Source: Clostridiales bacterium (GTDB lineage: Bacteria > Bacillota > Clostridia > Oscillospirales > CAG-272). Taken from it: DNA of 39,154 bases. A program made the position numbers and the translations under genes. Of the stretch, positions 16,133 through 24,474 are shown in pieces; position 1 is the first letter of the stretch, and each line of letters begins with the position of its first letter. Location: contig DPGD01000038.1 of NCBI GenBank assembly GCA_003522145.1, positions 1 through 39,154 on the forward strand. The letters are read 5' to 3'. A model generated the notes under the pieces. That model saw only the letters and a program-made list of their open reading frames with translations. It was not told where the DNA came from and did not search any database.

Positions 16133-17356
16133 TTACGGAGCGTAGCCTTCCGTCACCCCTTTTCCGCCGGTGATGATCTGATCGTTCAGAGCCAGGTAGC
16201 TTTTATAATCCGGCGTTTCCGAGGTATATTCCTTGGCTAAAAAATACCCGTCCTTGTAGGAAAGAATCGTGATTTTCTTGAAGAAAATTTTATTTCCCCG
16301 TTGGGTGTAGACTCCGGTGACCTGGCCCTCTTCGGTCTTGACCCGGCGGACGGCCGCCGCAGGCACGAACAGGCCCTTATAGGTTTCAGCTACAACGGTG
16401 ACCTCTGTACAGCGGTTCAAGACTTTTTCGGGCGTTTCTCTGGAAGAAAAAACCAGAAGGGTCTTCCCCAGGGAGTAGTCTACGGAAACGGAGGAAAGGG
16501 TCATCCGGAAGTTCTGTCCGTCGGAAAACCGTACAGAATAGATTTTTCCCTTCTGAAGCTCGGTGGCGTTTTCACAGTCGGTCAGCAGAGCCAACTGCCA
16601 AAGAGAGCTTTCGGCGATTTTTCCGGCATTGGGAGAGGGATCCGGCTGTCCCGGGTCGGCAATCAGCCTGGAAAAGGAGGATACGGTCAGGCTGTCGGTG
16701 AGAGAAGTATGAAAGAGCGCTTCATACTCGTCGCAGACCGGATAGTAGTTGCCCGACACCGGCGCTTTGATCTGCTCAATGGGACTGCCGGCCTTTGCAA
16801 GAAGCTCTTCTTTTTCGATGTTCAGAGCGGCAATCCGTCCGGCATAATTCTTCACGGCGCCGGAAGCGAGCTTCCGCTGCAAAAGAGCGGAAAGGGCAGA
16901 GGCTTCCTGCTGCAGGAAAAGCCCGGGCTGACCGCCGGCTATCGTTTCTCTCAGCCCGGCGGAATAGCTCTTCAGGCGGGCGGTGATGTCGGATAGCTGT
17001 CCGGATTTCTCCCCTGCTTCCAGCAGGCGCAATTCGGTTTCGATCTCGGCCAGCCGCTGTTCGGTCTCTTCGTTTTTCGGATAGACTATGGAGACCAATG
17101 TGCCTTTGTTGATGTTTTCACCTGTTTTCAGGGTGGTATAGGCACAGCCCTCCGGAGCTTCCAAAACCCGTTCGTCTCTGAAAATATAACCGGTGGCTTC
17201 AAAGCCGCTCTCCATTTCGATATGGGAGGCCACGGCGGTGGGGTAGTTGGTTTCTCCGGCCGAACCCAGATGGAACAGCACAAAAAAGATGAGGAAAAGG
17301 GCAAAAATTCCGGAAAAGAAGTAGATGCATACATTCAAAAGATACTTTTTATCCAT
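16133..17356 (-). CDS. HlyD-like membrane-anchored adaptor protein
   Basis: Protein of 407 residues with a short basic N-terminus, one membrane helix (about residues 8-30) and a large outside domain. The order of segments resembles HlyD/membrane-fusion proteins: a first lipoyl-like half (TLKTGENINKGTLVSIVYP), a long helical hairpin with heptad character (about 100-200), the returning half (IKAPVSGNYYPV), and C-terminal beta-barrel-like segments (GLFVPAAAVRRVKTEEGQVTGVYT). The start is ATG 17356, with AAAGGAG 8 nt upstream. No ABC or RND pump gene is adjacent; it lies in the division cluster just ahead of yggS. A role in envelope or division-associated assembly rather than export is inference. 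Confidence 0.82.
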   Translation of the reverse strand: MDKKYLLNVCIYFFSGIFALFLIFFVLFHLGSAGETNYPTAVASHIEMESGFEATGYIFRDERVLEAPEGCAYTTLKTGENINKGTLVSIVYPKNEETEQRLAEIETELRLLEAGEKSGQLSDITARLKSYSAGLRETIAGGQPGLFLQQEASALSALLQRKLASGAVKNYAGRIAALNIEKEELLAKAGSPIEQIKAPVSGNYYPVCDEYEALFHTSLTDSLTVSSFSRLIADPGQPDPSPNAGKIAESSLWQLALLTDCENATELQKGKIYSVRFSDGQNFRMTLSSVSVDYSLGKTLLVFSSRETPEKVLNRCTEVTVVAETYKGLFVPAAAVRRVKTEEGQVTGVYTQRGNKIFFKKITILSYKDGYFLAKEYTSETPDYKSYLALNDQIITGGKGVTEGYAP

Positions 17357-17472
17357 ACGGAAAGCTCCTTTCCCTGCTCCTTCCGGCAGGAGATAAAAAT
17401 TTTTAGCGGCGTTTACAACGGGGAAGGCCGAGAAGAGAAGGAAGCCTTTACTCCTTTGGGCCGACAGTCCGT

Positions 17473-18420
17473 TCAGGCCTGAAGGTTCCTTTCGTCCAAA
17501 AAGCCTTCCTTTTGCAGAGCGGAAAGGGTTTGGGCGCATTTTTCTTCGGCAGAAAGGGCACAGTCGAGCACCAGAGCCTGTTCTTCGCGGCGAAACCAGG
17601 TCAACTGTCTTTTGGCATAATTCCGGGAGGCCTGTTTGACCTTCTCCAGAGCGGCAGACAGCTCTTCTTTTCCCTCCAGATAGGGGCGCAATTCTTTGTA
17701 TCCGATCGCCTGTGCGGCCGTGGGCGAAGGGTTTTGGGCAAAAAGCCTTCTTGCTTCCTCCGGAAGTCCCATGGAAAACATTTCTTCCACACGCCGGTCA
17801 ATCCGGTCATAGAGGGTCTGTCGGTCCTTTGGAAGAAGAAGGATCAGACGGTAGTCATAGGGGGAGGGCCCGCTTTTGGATTCCTCGTCCCATTGGGTTT
17901 TGGTTTTTCCCGAAAGAAGATAGATTTCCAAAGCCCGCAACACTCTTTTCCGGTTGTTCGGATGGGTGGCGGCGGCACTTTGGGGGTCCACAGAGGAAAG
18001 CTCCTTGTAGAGCTCCCCGTTGCTTTTTAAAGACAGCTCTGCCCGGAGAGCCTCGTCGCCGGGAGCGCTTGAAAGGGCGGTACCCCCCAAAAGGTGATCC
18101 AGATACATTCCCGTTCCTCCGCAGAGGATGGGGAAGGCACCGCTTTTGGCCGTTTCCTCAATGGCGGTCTGCGCAAGGGCCATGTAGTCGGAGAGAGAGA
18201 AACTGCGGCAGGGCTCGGCAATACCCAGAAGCCGGTGTTTCACCCCCTGTATTTCCTCTTCAGACACCTTTCCGGTGCCGATGTCCATCCCCTTGTAAAT
18301 CTGCATGGAGTCGCAGGAGATGACCTCTCCCCCAAGGCGCCGGGCCAAAGCCACCGCAAGGGCGCTTTTGCCGGAGGCTGTGGGACCGGCAACGGCAAGC
18401 AGTTTGATTTTTTGGTTCAT
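17473..18420 (-). CDS. miaA: tRNA dimethylallyltransferase
   Basis: Transfers a dimethylallyl group from dimethylallyl diphosphate to N6 of A37 in tRNAs reading UNN codons. The 315-residue protein is full length, with the P-loop GPTASGKS at residues 12-19, DSMQIYKGMDIGTGK (catalytic Asp and the dimethylallyl-binding loop) at about 37-51, GGTGMYLDHLL near 100, and the QAIGYKEL tRNA-binding segment near 240. The ATG has AGGA 8 nt upstream. It is the first gene of the cluster that continues into the HlyD-like gene, with a 116-bp gap between them. No promoter was found in the 137 bp before it, where the queA terminator lies. Confidence 0.96.
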   Translation of the reverse strand: MNQKIKLLAVAGPTASGKSALAVALARRLGGEVISCDSMQIYKGMDIGTGKVSEEEIQGVKHRLLGIAEPCRSFSLSDYMALAQTAIEETAKSGAFPILCGGTGMYLDHLLGGTALSSAPGDEALRAELSLKSNGELYKELSSVDPQSAAATHPNNRKRVLRALEIYLLSGKTKTQWDEESKSGPSPYDYRLILLLPKDRQTLYDRIDRRVEEMFSMGLPEEARRLFAQNPSPTAAQAIGYKELRPYLEGKEELSAALEKVKQASRNYAKRQLTWFRREEQALVLDCALSAEEKCAQTLSALQKEGFLDERNLQA

Positions 18421-18533
18421 ATAGGATTCCTACGCCTTTCCGGTCGCTTTGCGGGGCGGTTTTGGTTTGGCTGATGCCTGCGGAATCGGGATTTTCGCCC
18501 TATGCGCATTTCCGAAGGAAGCTTCCCGACTTG

Positions 18534-18556
18534 CAAATAAAGAACACTTTTGTTCT
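18534..18556 (-). terminator. weak terminator after queA
   Basis: AGAACA (18541-18546) and TGTTCT (18551-18556) form a 6-bp, AT-rich stem with a 4-nt loop directly after the queA stop codon. On the minus strand TTATTT follows. The stem is weak and read-through to miaA is possible. Confidence 0.45.
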
Positions 18557-18557
18557 G

Positions 18558-19622
18558 TCAGAGAATCAGCATGGCATCGCCGAAAGAAAAAAATCTGTAG
18601 TTTTCCTTTACCGCCGTTTCATAGGCACGGAGCACATAGTCTCTGCCCGCCAGAGCGGAGACCAGCATGAGCAGGGTGCTTTCGGGAAGGTGAAAGTTGG
18701 TAATCAGGGCATCGGTCGCCTTGAAACGGTATCCGGGATAGATGAAAATGGAGGTGTTGTCGGACATGGGGTGGAGAATGCCCTCTTCGTCGCAGGCACT
18801 TTCCAGAGTCCGGCAGGAGGTGGTACCCACGCAGATGATCCGGCCTCCGGCGCTTTTGGCGTTGTTGACGATCTGTGCCGCTTCGGGAGTGACCGAAAAA
18901 TATTCGCTGTGCATGACATGCGCCTCCACCTTGTCCACCTTTACGGGGCGGAAGGTGCCCAAGCCCACATGGAGCATAACCTTGGCGATCTTCACTCCCT
19001 TTTCTTCAATGCGGCGGAGCAGCTCCTTGGTAAAATGCAGTCCGGCGGTAGGGGCGGCGGCGGAGCCCCGCTCCCGTGCATAGACCGTTTGGTACCGATC
19101 CTTGTCCTGCAGTTTTTCGGTGATATAGGGCGGCAGGGGCATTTGTCCTACCCGGTCCAGGAGCGAGAAGAAATTCTCCCTTGTGCTGTCAAAGGAAAAC
19201 TGCATGATCCGGTTGCCTTCCGCAGTACATTCAAGGACCTCGGCACGCAAAAGTCCGTCTCCGAATAGAATGGTAGTACCGGCTTTACAGCGTCTGCCCG
19301 GGCGTACAATGGTTTCCCACCGATTGTGACCCAGATCCCGCAAAAGGACGGTTTCGATCTGCACGCCGGTGTCGGCTTTTCTGCCGTAGATCCTTGCGGG
19401 AATCACCTTGGAATCGTTAAGGACCAGCACATCTCCCGGATTCAGGTAGTCGATCACATCGTGAAAGATCCGGTGTTCGATGGACTGATTCCGACGATTC
19501 AGCACCATCAGCCGGGAACTGTCCCTTGGCTCCAGCGGCGTTTGGGCGATGCGGTCTTGGGGAAGGTCATAGTAAAAATCCTTTGTAGACAGGGCACAGG
19601 CAGGGCGTTCGTTGTTAATCAT
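18558..19622 (-). CDS. queA: S-adenosylmethionine:tRNA ribosyltransferase-isomerase QueA
   Basis: Transfers and isomerises the ribosyl moiety of S-adenosylmethionine onto preQ1-modified tRNA, giving epoxyqueuosine. Family motifs are all present: STKDFYYDLPQDRIAQ.PLEPRDSSRLMVL near the N-terminus, VLNDSKVIPARIYG, GSAAAPTAGLHFT, HVGLGTFRPV and NFHLPESTLLMLVSALAG. From ATG 19622 it has 354 residues; an upstream ATG at 19649 would add nine. Neither has an ideally spaced ribosome binding site (AAAGGA is 15 nt from the first), so the start is uncertain. The gene has its own promoter. No other queuosine genes are in the window. Confidence 0.96.
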   Translation of the reverse strand: MINNERPACALSTKDFYYDLPQDRIAQTPLEPRDSSRLMVLNRRNQSIEHRIFHDVIDYLNPGDVLVLNDSKVIPARIYGRKADTGVQIETVLLRDLGHNRWETIVRPGRRCKAGTTILFGDGLLRAEVLECTAEGNRIMQFSFDSTRENFFSLLDRVGQMPLPPYITEKLQDKDRYQTVYARERGSAAAPTAGLHFTKELLRRIEEKGVKIAKVMLHVGLGTFRPVKVDKVEAHVMHSEYFSVTPEAAQIVNNAKSAGGRIICVGTTSCRTLESACDEEGILHPMSDNTSIFIYPGYRFKATDALITNFHLPESTLLMLVSALAGRDYVLRAYETAVKENYRFFSFGDAMLIL

Positions 19623-19702
19623 GGCGGATGAATCGGTCCTTTGATACATTTTTTGGGAGCCGAAGCAGGAATTCCTGCGGAATCGTCTCTTTTCACAGCT
19701 AC

Positions 19703-19731
19703 ATTATACATCATTGGAGCAGAGAATGCAA
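19703..19731 (-). promoter_or_regulatory. sigma-A promoter of queA
   Basis: On the minus strand TTGCAT (19726-19731), 17 bp, TATAAT (19703-19708). The predicted transcript starts near 19696, about 74 nt before ATG 19622. Confidence 0.75.
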
Positions 19732-19765
19732 CGCTTTTTAGAAAAAATCGGGAGGAAAAGGCAAA

Positions 19766-20686
19766 ATGGCAGAAAATGACGGGAGATTTCCGAGGGTTTT
19801 TACCAAAACGGTCACGCCTTTTGAATCCGACGGATCGATAGACTGGTTTGCTTTTGACCGGCTCCTTTCGCTTCAGGCCAAGGCAGGGAACGGTGTGGCC
19901 ATAGGCTCTATAAGCGGAGAGCGGAAGGCTTTACGGTGGGAGGAGCGGCAGGCGCTTCTGGAGGAAGGCCTGGAGGTCTGCGGCGGGCGGAGCCGGGTGC
20001 TGGCCGTTGCGGGAGCGGAAGAGGGGGAGGAGGCCCTTCGCTTTGCCGCCTTTGCAAGGGACTGCGGTGCAGGCGGACTGCTTCTGGAGGTGGAAAAAAC
20101 GCCCGGAGGGCTGTATGCGCTGGTGCGCCGGATTCTGGAAGAAACCGGAGTTCCGGTGATCGTGGAGCGACAGAACGGCAAAGGAAACCTGGAAATATAC
20201 AGGGAACTGTCAGCACTTTTTCAGATCGGCGGGATTGCCGAAAGGGCAAAAGACCCGCTGGAAACCAAACGGCTCTCCGACGCTTGCAGGGAGACGGGCA
20301 CCCGGACGCCCCTCTTTTGCGGACGGGAGGAACGGCTGTTCTTAGCCGAAGCGCTGACCTATGAAAGCGTTTTTTCGGAATGTGCCAATCTGTTTCCCAA
20401 GGCTGTTTCTCGGCTCTTTTCTTCGGGAGGAAAAGGGATTTACGACTGCCTTTTTGACCTTCTCTGCCTTTTGGGGGGTGAGGAGGGGGTGTCTCTGCTC
20501 AAATGGGGACTGCACCGGCAGGGACTGTGTCTGCCCACTCTGCGCCTGCCCTTGGTGGAGCCCGATGTGGGTCAGATACGGAATCTGGAATTGTTGTTGG
20601 AGCGAACGGGCAGAGGGCTGCAAACGGAAACCGGCGTGCGCAAAGCCTTGGGCTCCGGCCCTTCCGATTCAAAAAGGCTTTGCTGA
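19766..20686 (+). CDS. DapA-family (dihydrodipicolinate synthase-like) protein lacking catalytic residues
   Basis: Aldolase-class TIM-barrel of the DapA/NanA family, 306 residues, a normal length. The fold is recognisable: TVTPFESDGSIDWFAFDRLL at the N-terminus, GSISGER (residues 47-53) where active enzymes have GTTGES, GVPVIVERQNGKGN (128-141) where they have a P-[IV]-[IL]-x-Y-N-[VI]-P segment, and GIAERAKDP (156-164) where they have GIKEASGD. The Schiff-base lysine is Ala158, the catalytic tyrosine is Glu134 or Arg135, and the threonine pair is Ile-Ser. It is therefore unlikely to be a DHDPS or other Schiff-base lyase. The ATG is behind GGGAGG. It is transcribed alone, divergent from queA and convergent with thiI. 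Confidence 0.8.
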   Translation: MAENDGRFPRVFTKTVTPFESDGSIDWFAFDRLLSLQAKAGNGVAIGSISGERKALRWEERQALLEEGLEVCGGRSRVLAVAGAEEGEEALRFAAFARDCGAGGLLLEVEKTPGGLYALVRRILEETGVPVIVERQNGKGNLEIYRELSALFQIGGIAERAKDPLETKRLSDACRETGTRTPLFCGREERLFLAEALTYESVFSECANLFPKAVSRLFSSGGKGIYDCLFDLLCLLGGEEGVSLLKWGLHRQGLCLPTLRLPLVEPDVGQIRNLELLLERTGRGLQTETGVRKALGSGPSDSKRLC

Positions 20687-20859
20687 GTTTTCCTGCCCGC
20701 TCCGCGGACACTCCGGCGTTGCGAACGCAGAGAAAAAGGAATTTTCGCAGAGGAAGGAAGTATAGTGCAGGTTCGTTTGGTGCTTCTCCTCCGAGCTTCA
20801 CAAATTTGTTTTCGTTGTTGCTCCGTTGTCCCGCATCGGGACAGAAAGAACCATAAATC
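20687..20859. other. non-coding stretch after the DapA-like gene
   Basis: Part of a 315-bp gene-free interval (20687-21001) between convergent genes. It holds a small GTCCC/GGGAC hairpin near 20829-20843 and otherwise no signal that I can support. Open frames across it on both strands overlap the DapA-like gene and have no ribosome binding site. Confidence 0.4.
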
Positions 20860-20908
20860 AAAAAGGGATGTTAAAAAATTTCTTCGGAATTTTTTAACAT
20901 CCCTTTTT
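20860..20908. terminator. bidirectional terminator with a perfect 21-bp stem
   Basis: Arms 20860-20880 and 20888-20908 are perfect inverted repeats (AAAAAGGGATGTTAAAAAATT and its complement) around the 7-nt loop TCTTCGG. Each strand ends in TTTTT, so it can stop both the DapA-like gene and thiI. The sequence theme (GGG.TGT.AAAAA) recurs in the gcv/pst terminators near 34380. The 93 bp from here to the thiI stop show nothing else. Confidence 0.9.
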
Positions 20909-21001
20909 GGTGTGTTGGCTGAAACTACGGTTTTGTAAGGCTTTGCCTCGTTTTTTCTTTGAAATCGGATCTTTGGGAAAGCGGAGAGCAGGGAGGTTCT
21001 T

Positions 21002-22192
21002 TCAAGAATTGTAGTAGGAAACCCAGTGGTAGGTCAGGGTGGAGAGGGCTTCCTCCTCCAAAGCGGTCACATCCAGCCTTGCTTCCTGTTCTTCAACCTT
21101 TGAAAGCTCCGGGCGGGTCTTGGGGTGCTTGGGGGTGAAAACGGTACAGCAATCCTCATAGGGGAGAATGGAGGTGTCAAAGGTGCCGATTTTTCTGGAG
21201 ATTCCGATGATCTCCTCCTTGTCCATGCCGATGCAGGGACGGAAAACCGGCAGAGAAACCGCCCCGTTGGTGACGGCGAGAGCCTGCATGGTCTGGCTGG
21301 CCACCTGCCCCAGACTTTCTCCGGTAATCAGGGCAGAGGCTCCGTCTCTTCGGGCCACCCGTTCCGCAAGACGCATCATAAAACGGCGCAAAAGCAGAGT
21401 GAAATACTCTTCATCGCATTTCCGGACCAGTTCTTCCTGAATTTTGGTCAAGGAAAGAACGGCGACCCTCATGCTTCCCGTGTAAACCGTCACTTCCTTT
21501 GCCAGCTCCAAAACCTTTTCCTTGGCCTGCTCGCTGGTGTAGGGAAAGCTTTCAAAGTGGAGCGCCTCCACCACACAGCCCCGTTTGGCCATCATATATC
21601 CGGCCACCGGACTGTCTATCCCGCCGGAGAGCAACAACAGCGCTTTTCCGGCAGAGCCGGTGGGAATTCCGCCGGCACCCTTTTCCGCTCCGGCGTGAAG
21701 ATAGGCACCGTAGGCACGGATCTCCACCCGCAGGGTCATTTGAGGGTGGTTGACATCCACCCGGATTCCCCGGACGCTTTCCAGAACGGCGCCGCCCACG
21801 GCCGCCGAAAGCTCCGGCGACTTGACGGGAAAGCTTTTGTCACTGCGCTTGGCCTCTGCCTTGAAGGTTCTTACGCCCTGCATATAGCGGGGAAGATAGT
21901 TTTTGGCGGCATCAAGAATGGCCTCCATGGTCTTTTCCACCACGCATGCCCGGGTGACTGTGGCAAAGCCAAAGACGGTTTTTGCCCGCTCCAGCGCTTC
22001 TTCGATATCTGCGCTTTCATCAACCGGCTCGATGTAGGCAGTGGACTGCTCTTTGTAGACCTTGAAATTGCCGCATCCCCGGAGTCTTCTTTCCAGTTCT
22101 TTCTGCAACAGATCCTCAAAATAGCCCCGGTTCAACCCCTTCAGGACAATTTCGCCGTATTTGCAGAGAATCAATTCCTTGTATTCCTTCAT
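21002..22192 (-). CDS. thiI: tRNA 4-thiouridine synthetase ThiI (no rhodanese domain)
   Basis: Adenylates U8 of tRNA for sulfur transfer; in many bacteria it also supplies sulfur for the thiazole of thiamine. Domains in order: an N-terminal ferredoxin-like domain, a THUMP RNA-binding domain (about residues 60-165), and a PP-loop ATPase domain with SGGIDSPVA at 189-197. The EDCCTVFTPKHPKTRP segment near 345 carries the acceptor-side cysteines. The protein ends at 396 residues, without the rhodanese domain of enterobacterial ThiI, as is usual in Firmicutes. The ATG has AAGGA upstream. It follows the U32 gene by 19 bp and is co-transcribed with it. Confidence 0.95.
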   Translation of the reverse strand: MKEYKELILCKYGEIVLKGLNRGYFEDLLQKELERRLRGCGNFKVYKEQSTAYIEPVDESADIEEALERAKTVFGFATVTRACVVEKTMEAILDAAKNYLPRYMQGVRTFKAEAKRSDKSFPVKSPELSAAVGGAVLESVRGIRVDVNHPQMTLRVEIRAYGAYLHAGAEKGAGGIPTGSAGKALLLLSGGIDSPVAGYMMAKRGCVVEALHFESFPYTSEQAKEKVLELAKEVTVYTGSMRVAVLSLTKIQEELVRKCDEEYFTLLLRRFMMRLAERVARRDGASALITGESLGQVASQTMQALAVTNGAVSLPVFRPCIGMDKEEIIGISRKIGTFDTSILPYEDCCTVFTPKHPKTRPELSKVEEQEARLDVTALEEEALSTLTYHWVSYYNS

Positions 22193-22211
22193 GCTTTTTT
22201 CCTTACATTTT

Positions 22212-23909
22212 TTACTTTATTCTGCGGACTTCCCTCTTGGTGGGCAGTCCTTTTTGATAGTAATTCAACACGGTTTCGCATTCTTTGGGGCCCTCGGTCG
22301 AGAAAATATAATGCTCGTTATAGATTCCGGCTTCCTTCAAAAGCTTCATCCGGTCGCCCATATAAATCGGCAGACTGTTGAAAACAAGGCTCCTTTTGCC
22401 CTCCTGCAGCACCGGAAAGACCGCATTTCGTCGGTCTCTCAGAAAATCGGTTCCTAAAGGCTTTTCCAAGGTCATTAAGGGAAGGCGCCCGTAGACAATG
22501 AAGCTCTTTTCGCCGCCGATGTCCCGCACCTGGGGCAGGATCAGTTCGGGAGACAGGATCAGATCCTCAAAAATGTTCTCATAAAATGCGGCGGCAGAAG
22601 AGTTGGTCACATTGAGCCGATAGTCGCCGTGGAGGCGGAACCCCAGTTCCTTGGCCAAGGCAATCTGACCGATGTTGCCGATCAGGGCATGAATGGCACC
22701 GGCGGCCCTGGCTTTTTGCAGTTTTTCCTTTGCCAACGGCAATTCCAGATCGGGAATCACCGGGGGAAAGAGGACGCCGTTGGCCTTTTTGCCGTCAAAA
22801 ATATCCAGAGGCAAATAGATTTCCGAAAGCTCCCTTTGAGCGTTTTCCGGAATGGAGGAGACTCTATAGAATCGGGCGCTTCTTTTTTTCTTGGGAGGAG
22901 GGGGATTTTTTAAAATGCGGTAGGACTCCTCCGTCAAGGGAAGAACCCGGTGCAGTTCATAGGGAGAACGGGCGGTGGGCAATGCGGTTCTTGTCAGACG
23001 GATTTTTTCGCTTTCCTGCATATTTTCTTTTGTCCGGGTGCCCAGCATTTCATTGGAAATTCTTCCGGTGAAGTATCCGTCGGTAAAGCCGCTTCTGGAA
23101 AAGACCTCCTTCATCCGGCCGATCTCTTCCCCGGTGGCGTCCCGGTTTTCGTCCAAAAGTCTCCGGTAGGTGGAAACCACCGCATATACATAGTCGGCGC
23201 TCTTCATTCTGCCTTCAATTTTCAGGGAGGCTACCCCCATTTTTGTAAGCTCCTGCAGGTGTCCGGCCAGACAGTTGTCCTTCAGGGAAAGGGGGTATTT
23301 GCCGTTGTAGGGCAGACGGCAGGGCTGGGCACATTCGCCCCGGTTGCCGCTTCTCCCGCCGACGATGGAGGAAAAGAGGCACTGTCCCGAATGGCAGACG
23401 CAAAGGGCCCCGTGTACAAATGCTTCGATTTCGATGGGGGAGTTCTGCACCAACTGCCGGATGTTTTCTCCCGAAAGCTCTCTTGCGCATACCATCCGCT
23501 CAAACCCGAGGGTGTGAAGAAACCGGGCCGCTTCGGCGTTGTGCCCCGACATCTGGGTGCTGGCGTGGAGGGGAAAGTCGGGGAGTCTCCGGTGGATTTC
23601 AAGAGACAGTCCCAGATCCGCCACGATCAGTGCGTCCACACCGGCTCCGTAAAGAAAAGCGGCAAAATCCAAAGCGTCCTTCATCTGGCGATCCAGAACC
23701 AGGGTGTTCAAAGTCACATAGAGCTTTGCGCCCGAACGGTGACATTTTTCGACCGCCTGTAAAAGGGCAGGCCGTTCAAAATTTTTTGCGTTCATGCGGG
23801 CGTTGAAAAGGGTGCCGCCGATATACACGGCATCCGCACCGCCTGCAAGAGCGGCATCCAAGGCCTCCGGCGACCCTGCCGGCGCCAGAAGTTCAGGCTT
23901 TTTGTTCAT
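22212..23909 (-). CDS. peptidase U32 family protein
   Basis: Protein of 565 residues. The N-terminal U32 domain begins PELLAPAGSPEALDAALAGGADAVYIGG, and the signature EAFVHGALCVCHSGQCLFSS is at about residues 170-190. The cysteines of CVC, GQC and GECAQPC fit the [4Fe-4S] cluster sites of U32 proteins, several of which act in RNA hydroxylation or ubiquinone hydroxylation rather than proteolysis (family knowledge). The C-terminal half (after about 350) resembles the second domain of the long collagenase-like U32 proteins. The start is ATG 23909, with AAAAGGA upstream. Pairing with thiI suggests an RNA-modification role, which is inference. Confidence 0.9.
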   Translation of the reverse strand: MNKKPELLAPAGSPEALDAALAGGADAVYIGGTLFNARMNAKNFERPALLQAVEKCHRSGAKLYVTLNTLVLDRQMKDALDFAAFLYGAGVDALIVADLGLSLEIHRRLPDFPLHASTQMSGHNAEAARFLHTLGFERMVCARELSGENIRQLVQNSPIEIEAFVHGALCVCHSGQCLFSSIVGGRSGNRGECAQPCRLPYNGKYPLSLKDNCLAGHLQELTKMGVASLKIEGRMKSADYVYAVVSTYRRLLDENRDATGEEIGRMKEVFSRSGFTDGYFTGRISNEMLGTRTKENMQESEKIRLTRTALPTARSPYELHRVLPLTEESYRILKNPPPPKKKRSARFYRVSSIPENAQRELSEIYLPLDIFDGKKANGVLFPPVIPDLELPLAKEKLQKARAAGAIHALIGNIGQIALAKELGFRLHGDYRLNVTNSSAAAFYENIFEDLILSPELILPQVRDIGGEKSFIVYGRLPLMTLEKPLGTDFLRDRRNAVFPVLQEGKRSLVFNSLPIYMGDRMKLLKEAGIYNEHYIFSTEGPKECETVLNYYQKGLPTKREVRRIK

Positions 23910-23968
23910 AGCATTCCTTTTTGGTGTTTCCGCGGATTTGGGCAGAGGGTCGTTCACCTTCTTTGCTC

Positions 23969-23986
23969 AATCCTTCCGGAAGGATT
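23969..23986. repeat. perfect 18-bp palindrome upstream of the U32 gene
   Basis: AATCCTTCCGGAAGGATT is fully self-complementary, with no loop. It is 60 bp upstream of the U32 start and could be an operator or a stable RNA hairpin tip. No T-tract follows. Confidence 0.6.
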
Positions 23987-24082
23987 TTGAAATTCCGGGC
24001 CGCACCTGTACCTTTGCAGAAGCGCCCCGGTTCTTTAGACAGCGGTTCTTTTTGCTTTTTTGGTTTCGGAAAGACGGCTTTA

Positions 24083-24108
24083 CGCCCCCTGAAGCTTTCA
24101 GAGGGGCG
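24083..24108. repeat. hairpin CGCCCC / GGGGCG
   Basis: CGCCCC plus CTGAA pair with TTCAG plus GGGGCG, with one bulged base. It sits just beyond the zinc-ribbon gene terminator and is not followed by T residues on either strand. Its role is unknown; it may be an RNA end-protecting structure. Confidence 0.45.
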
Positions 24109-24113
24109 GTTGG

Positions 24114-24148
24114 GGCAAAAACAAAAGCCGACGGAGACTCCGCCGGCT
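24114..24148 (-). terminator. terminator of the zinc-ribbon gene
   Basis: An 11-bp stem with one mismatch (arms at 24126-24136 and 24138-24148), then TTTTGTTTTTG on the minus strand. It lies 50 bp after the zinc-ribbon stop codon, so the gene does not run on into the U32 operon. Confidence 0.8.
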
Positions 24149-24198
24149 GTATGTTTGACTCGCTCCGTGTAAGACGATGCTCGCCGCCTCAGGCAAAC

Positions 24199-24474
24199 TT
24201 ACTGCTGGCGCATTGCAGCGTAGCAAGCACTGCAGTAAACAGGTCTGTCGTTGCTGGGCTGGAAGGGAACCTTCGCTTCGCCGCCGCAGTTTGCGCAGAC
24301 GCAGGTGAACATTTCCTTCTTTGCCTGGCCGGCGCTCTTCTTGGCGGCACGGCAGGCCTTGCACATCTTGGGCTGGTTCTGGAAGCCCTTCTCTGCATAG
24401 AACTCCTGTTCGCCTGCGGTGAATACGAATTCCTGTCCGCATTCCTTACAAGTTAAAGTGATGTCTTCGTACAT
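24199..24474 (-). CDS. double zinc-ribbon protein
   Basis: Protein of 91 residues with four CxxC pairs: CKEC and CKAC in the N-terminal zinc ribbon (with the signature FVFTAGEQEFYAEKGF) and CANC and CSAC in the C-terminal ribbon (VPF.PSNDRPVYC). This two-ribbon layout is common in Clostridia, and the second half resembles CxxC-type single-stranded nucleic acid binding ribbons. Function is not established. The ATG has GAGG 9 nt upstream. It lies 175 bp behind the sigma factor gene, separated by a structured stretch, and ahead of its own terminator. Confidence 0.9.
   Translation of the reverse strand: MYEDITLTCKECGQEFVFTAGEQEFYAEKGFQNQPKMCKACRAAKKSAGQAKKEMFTCVCANCGGEAKVPFQPSNDRPVYCSACYAAMRQQ

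Noticed and set aside
20499..20861. Open frames on both strands around the end of the DapA-like gene
   Set aside because: They overlap the real gene, lack ribosome binding sites and run into the terminator.
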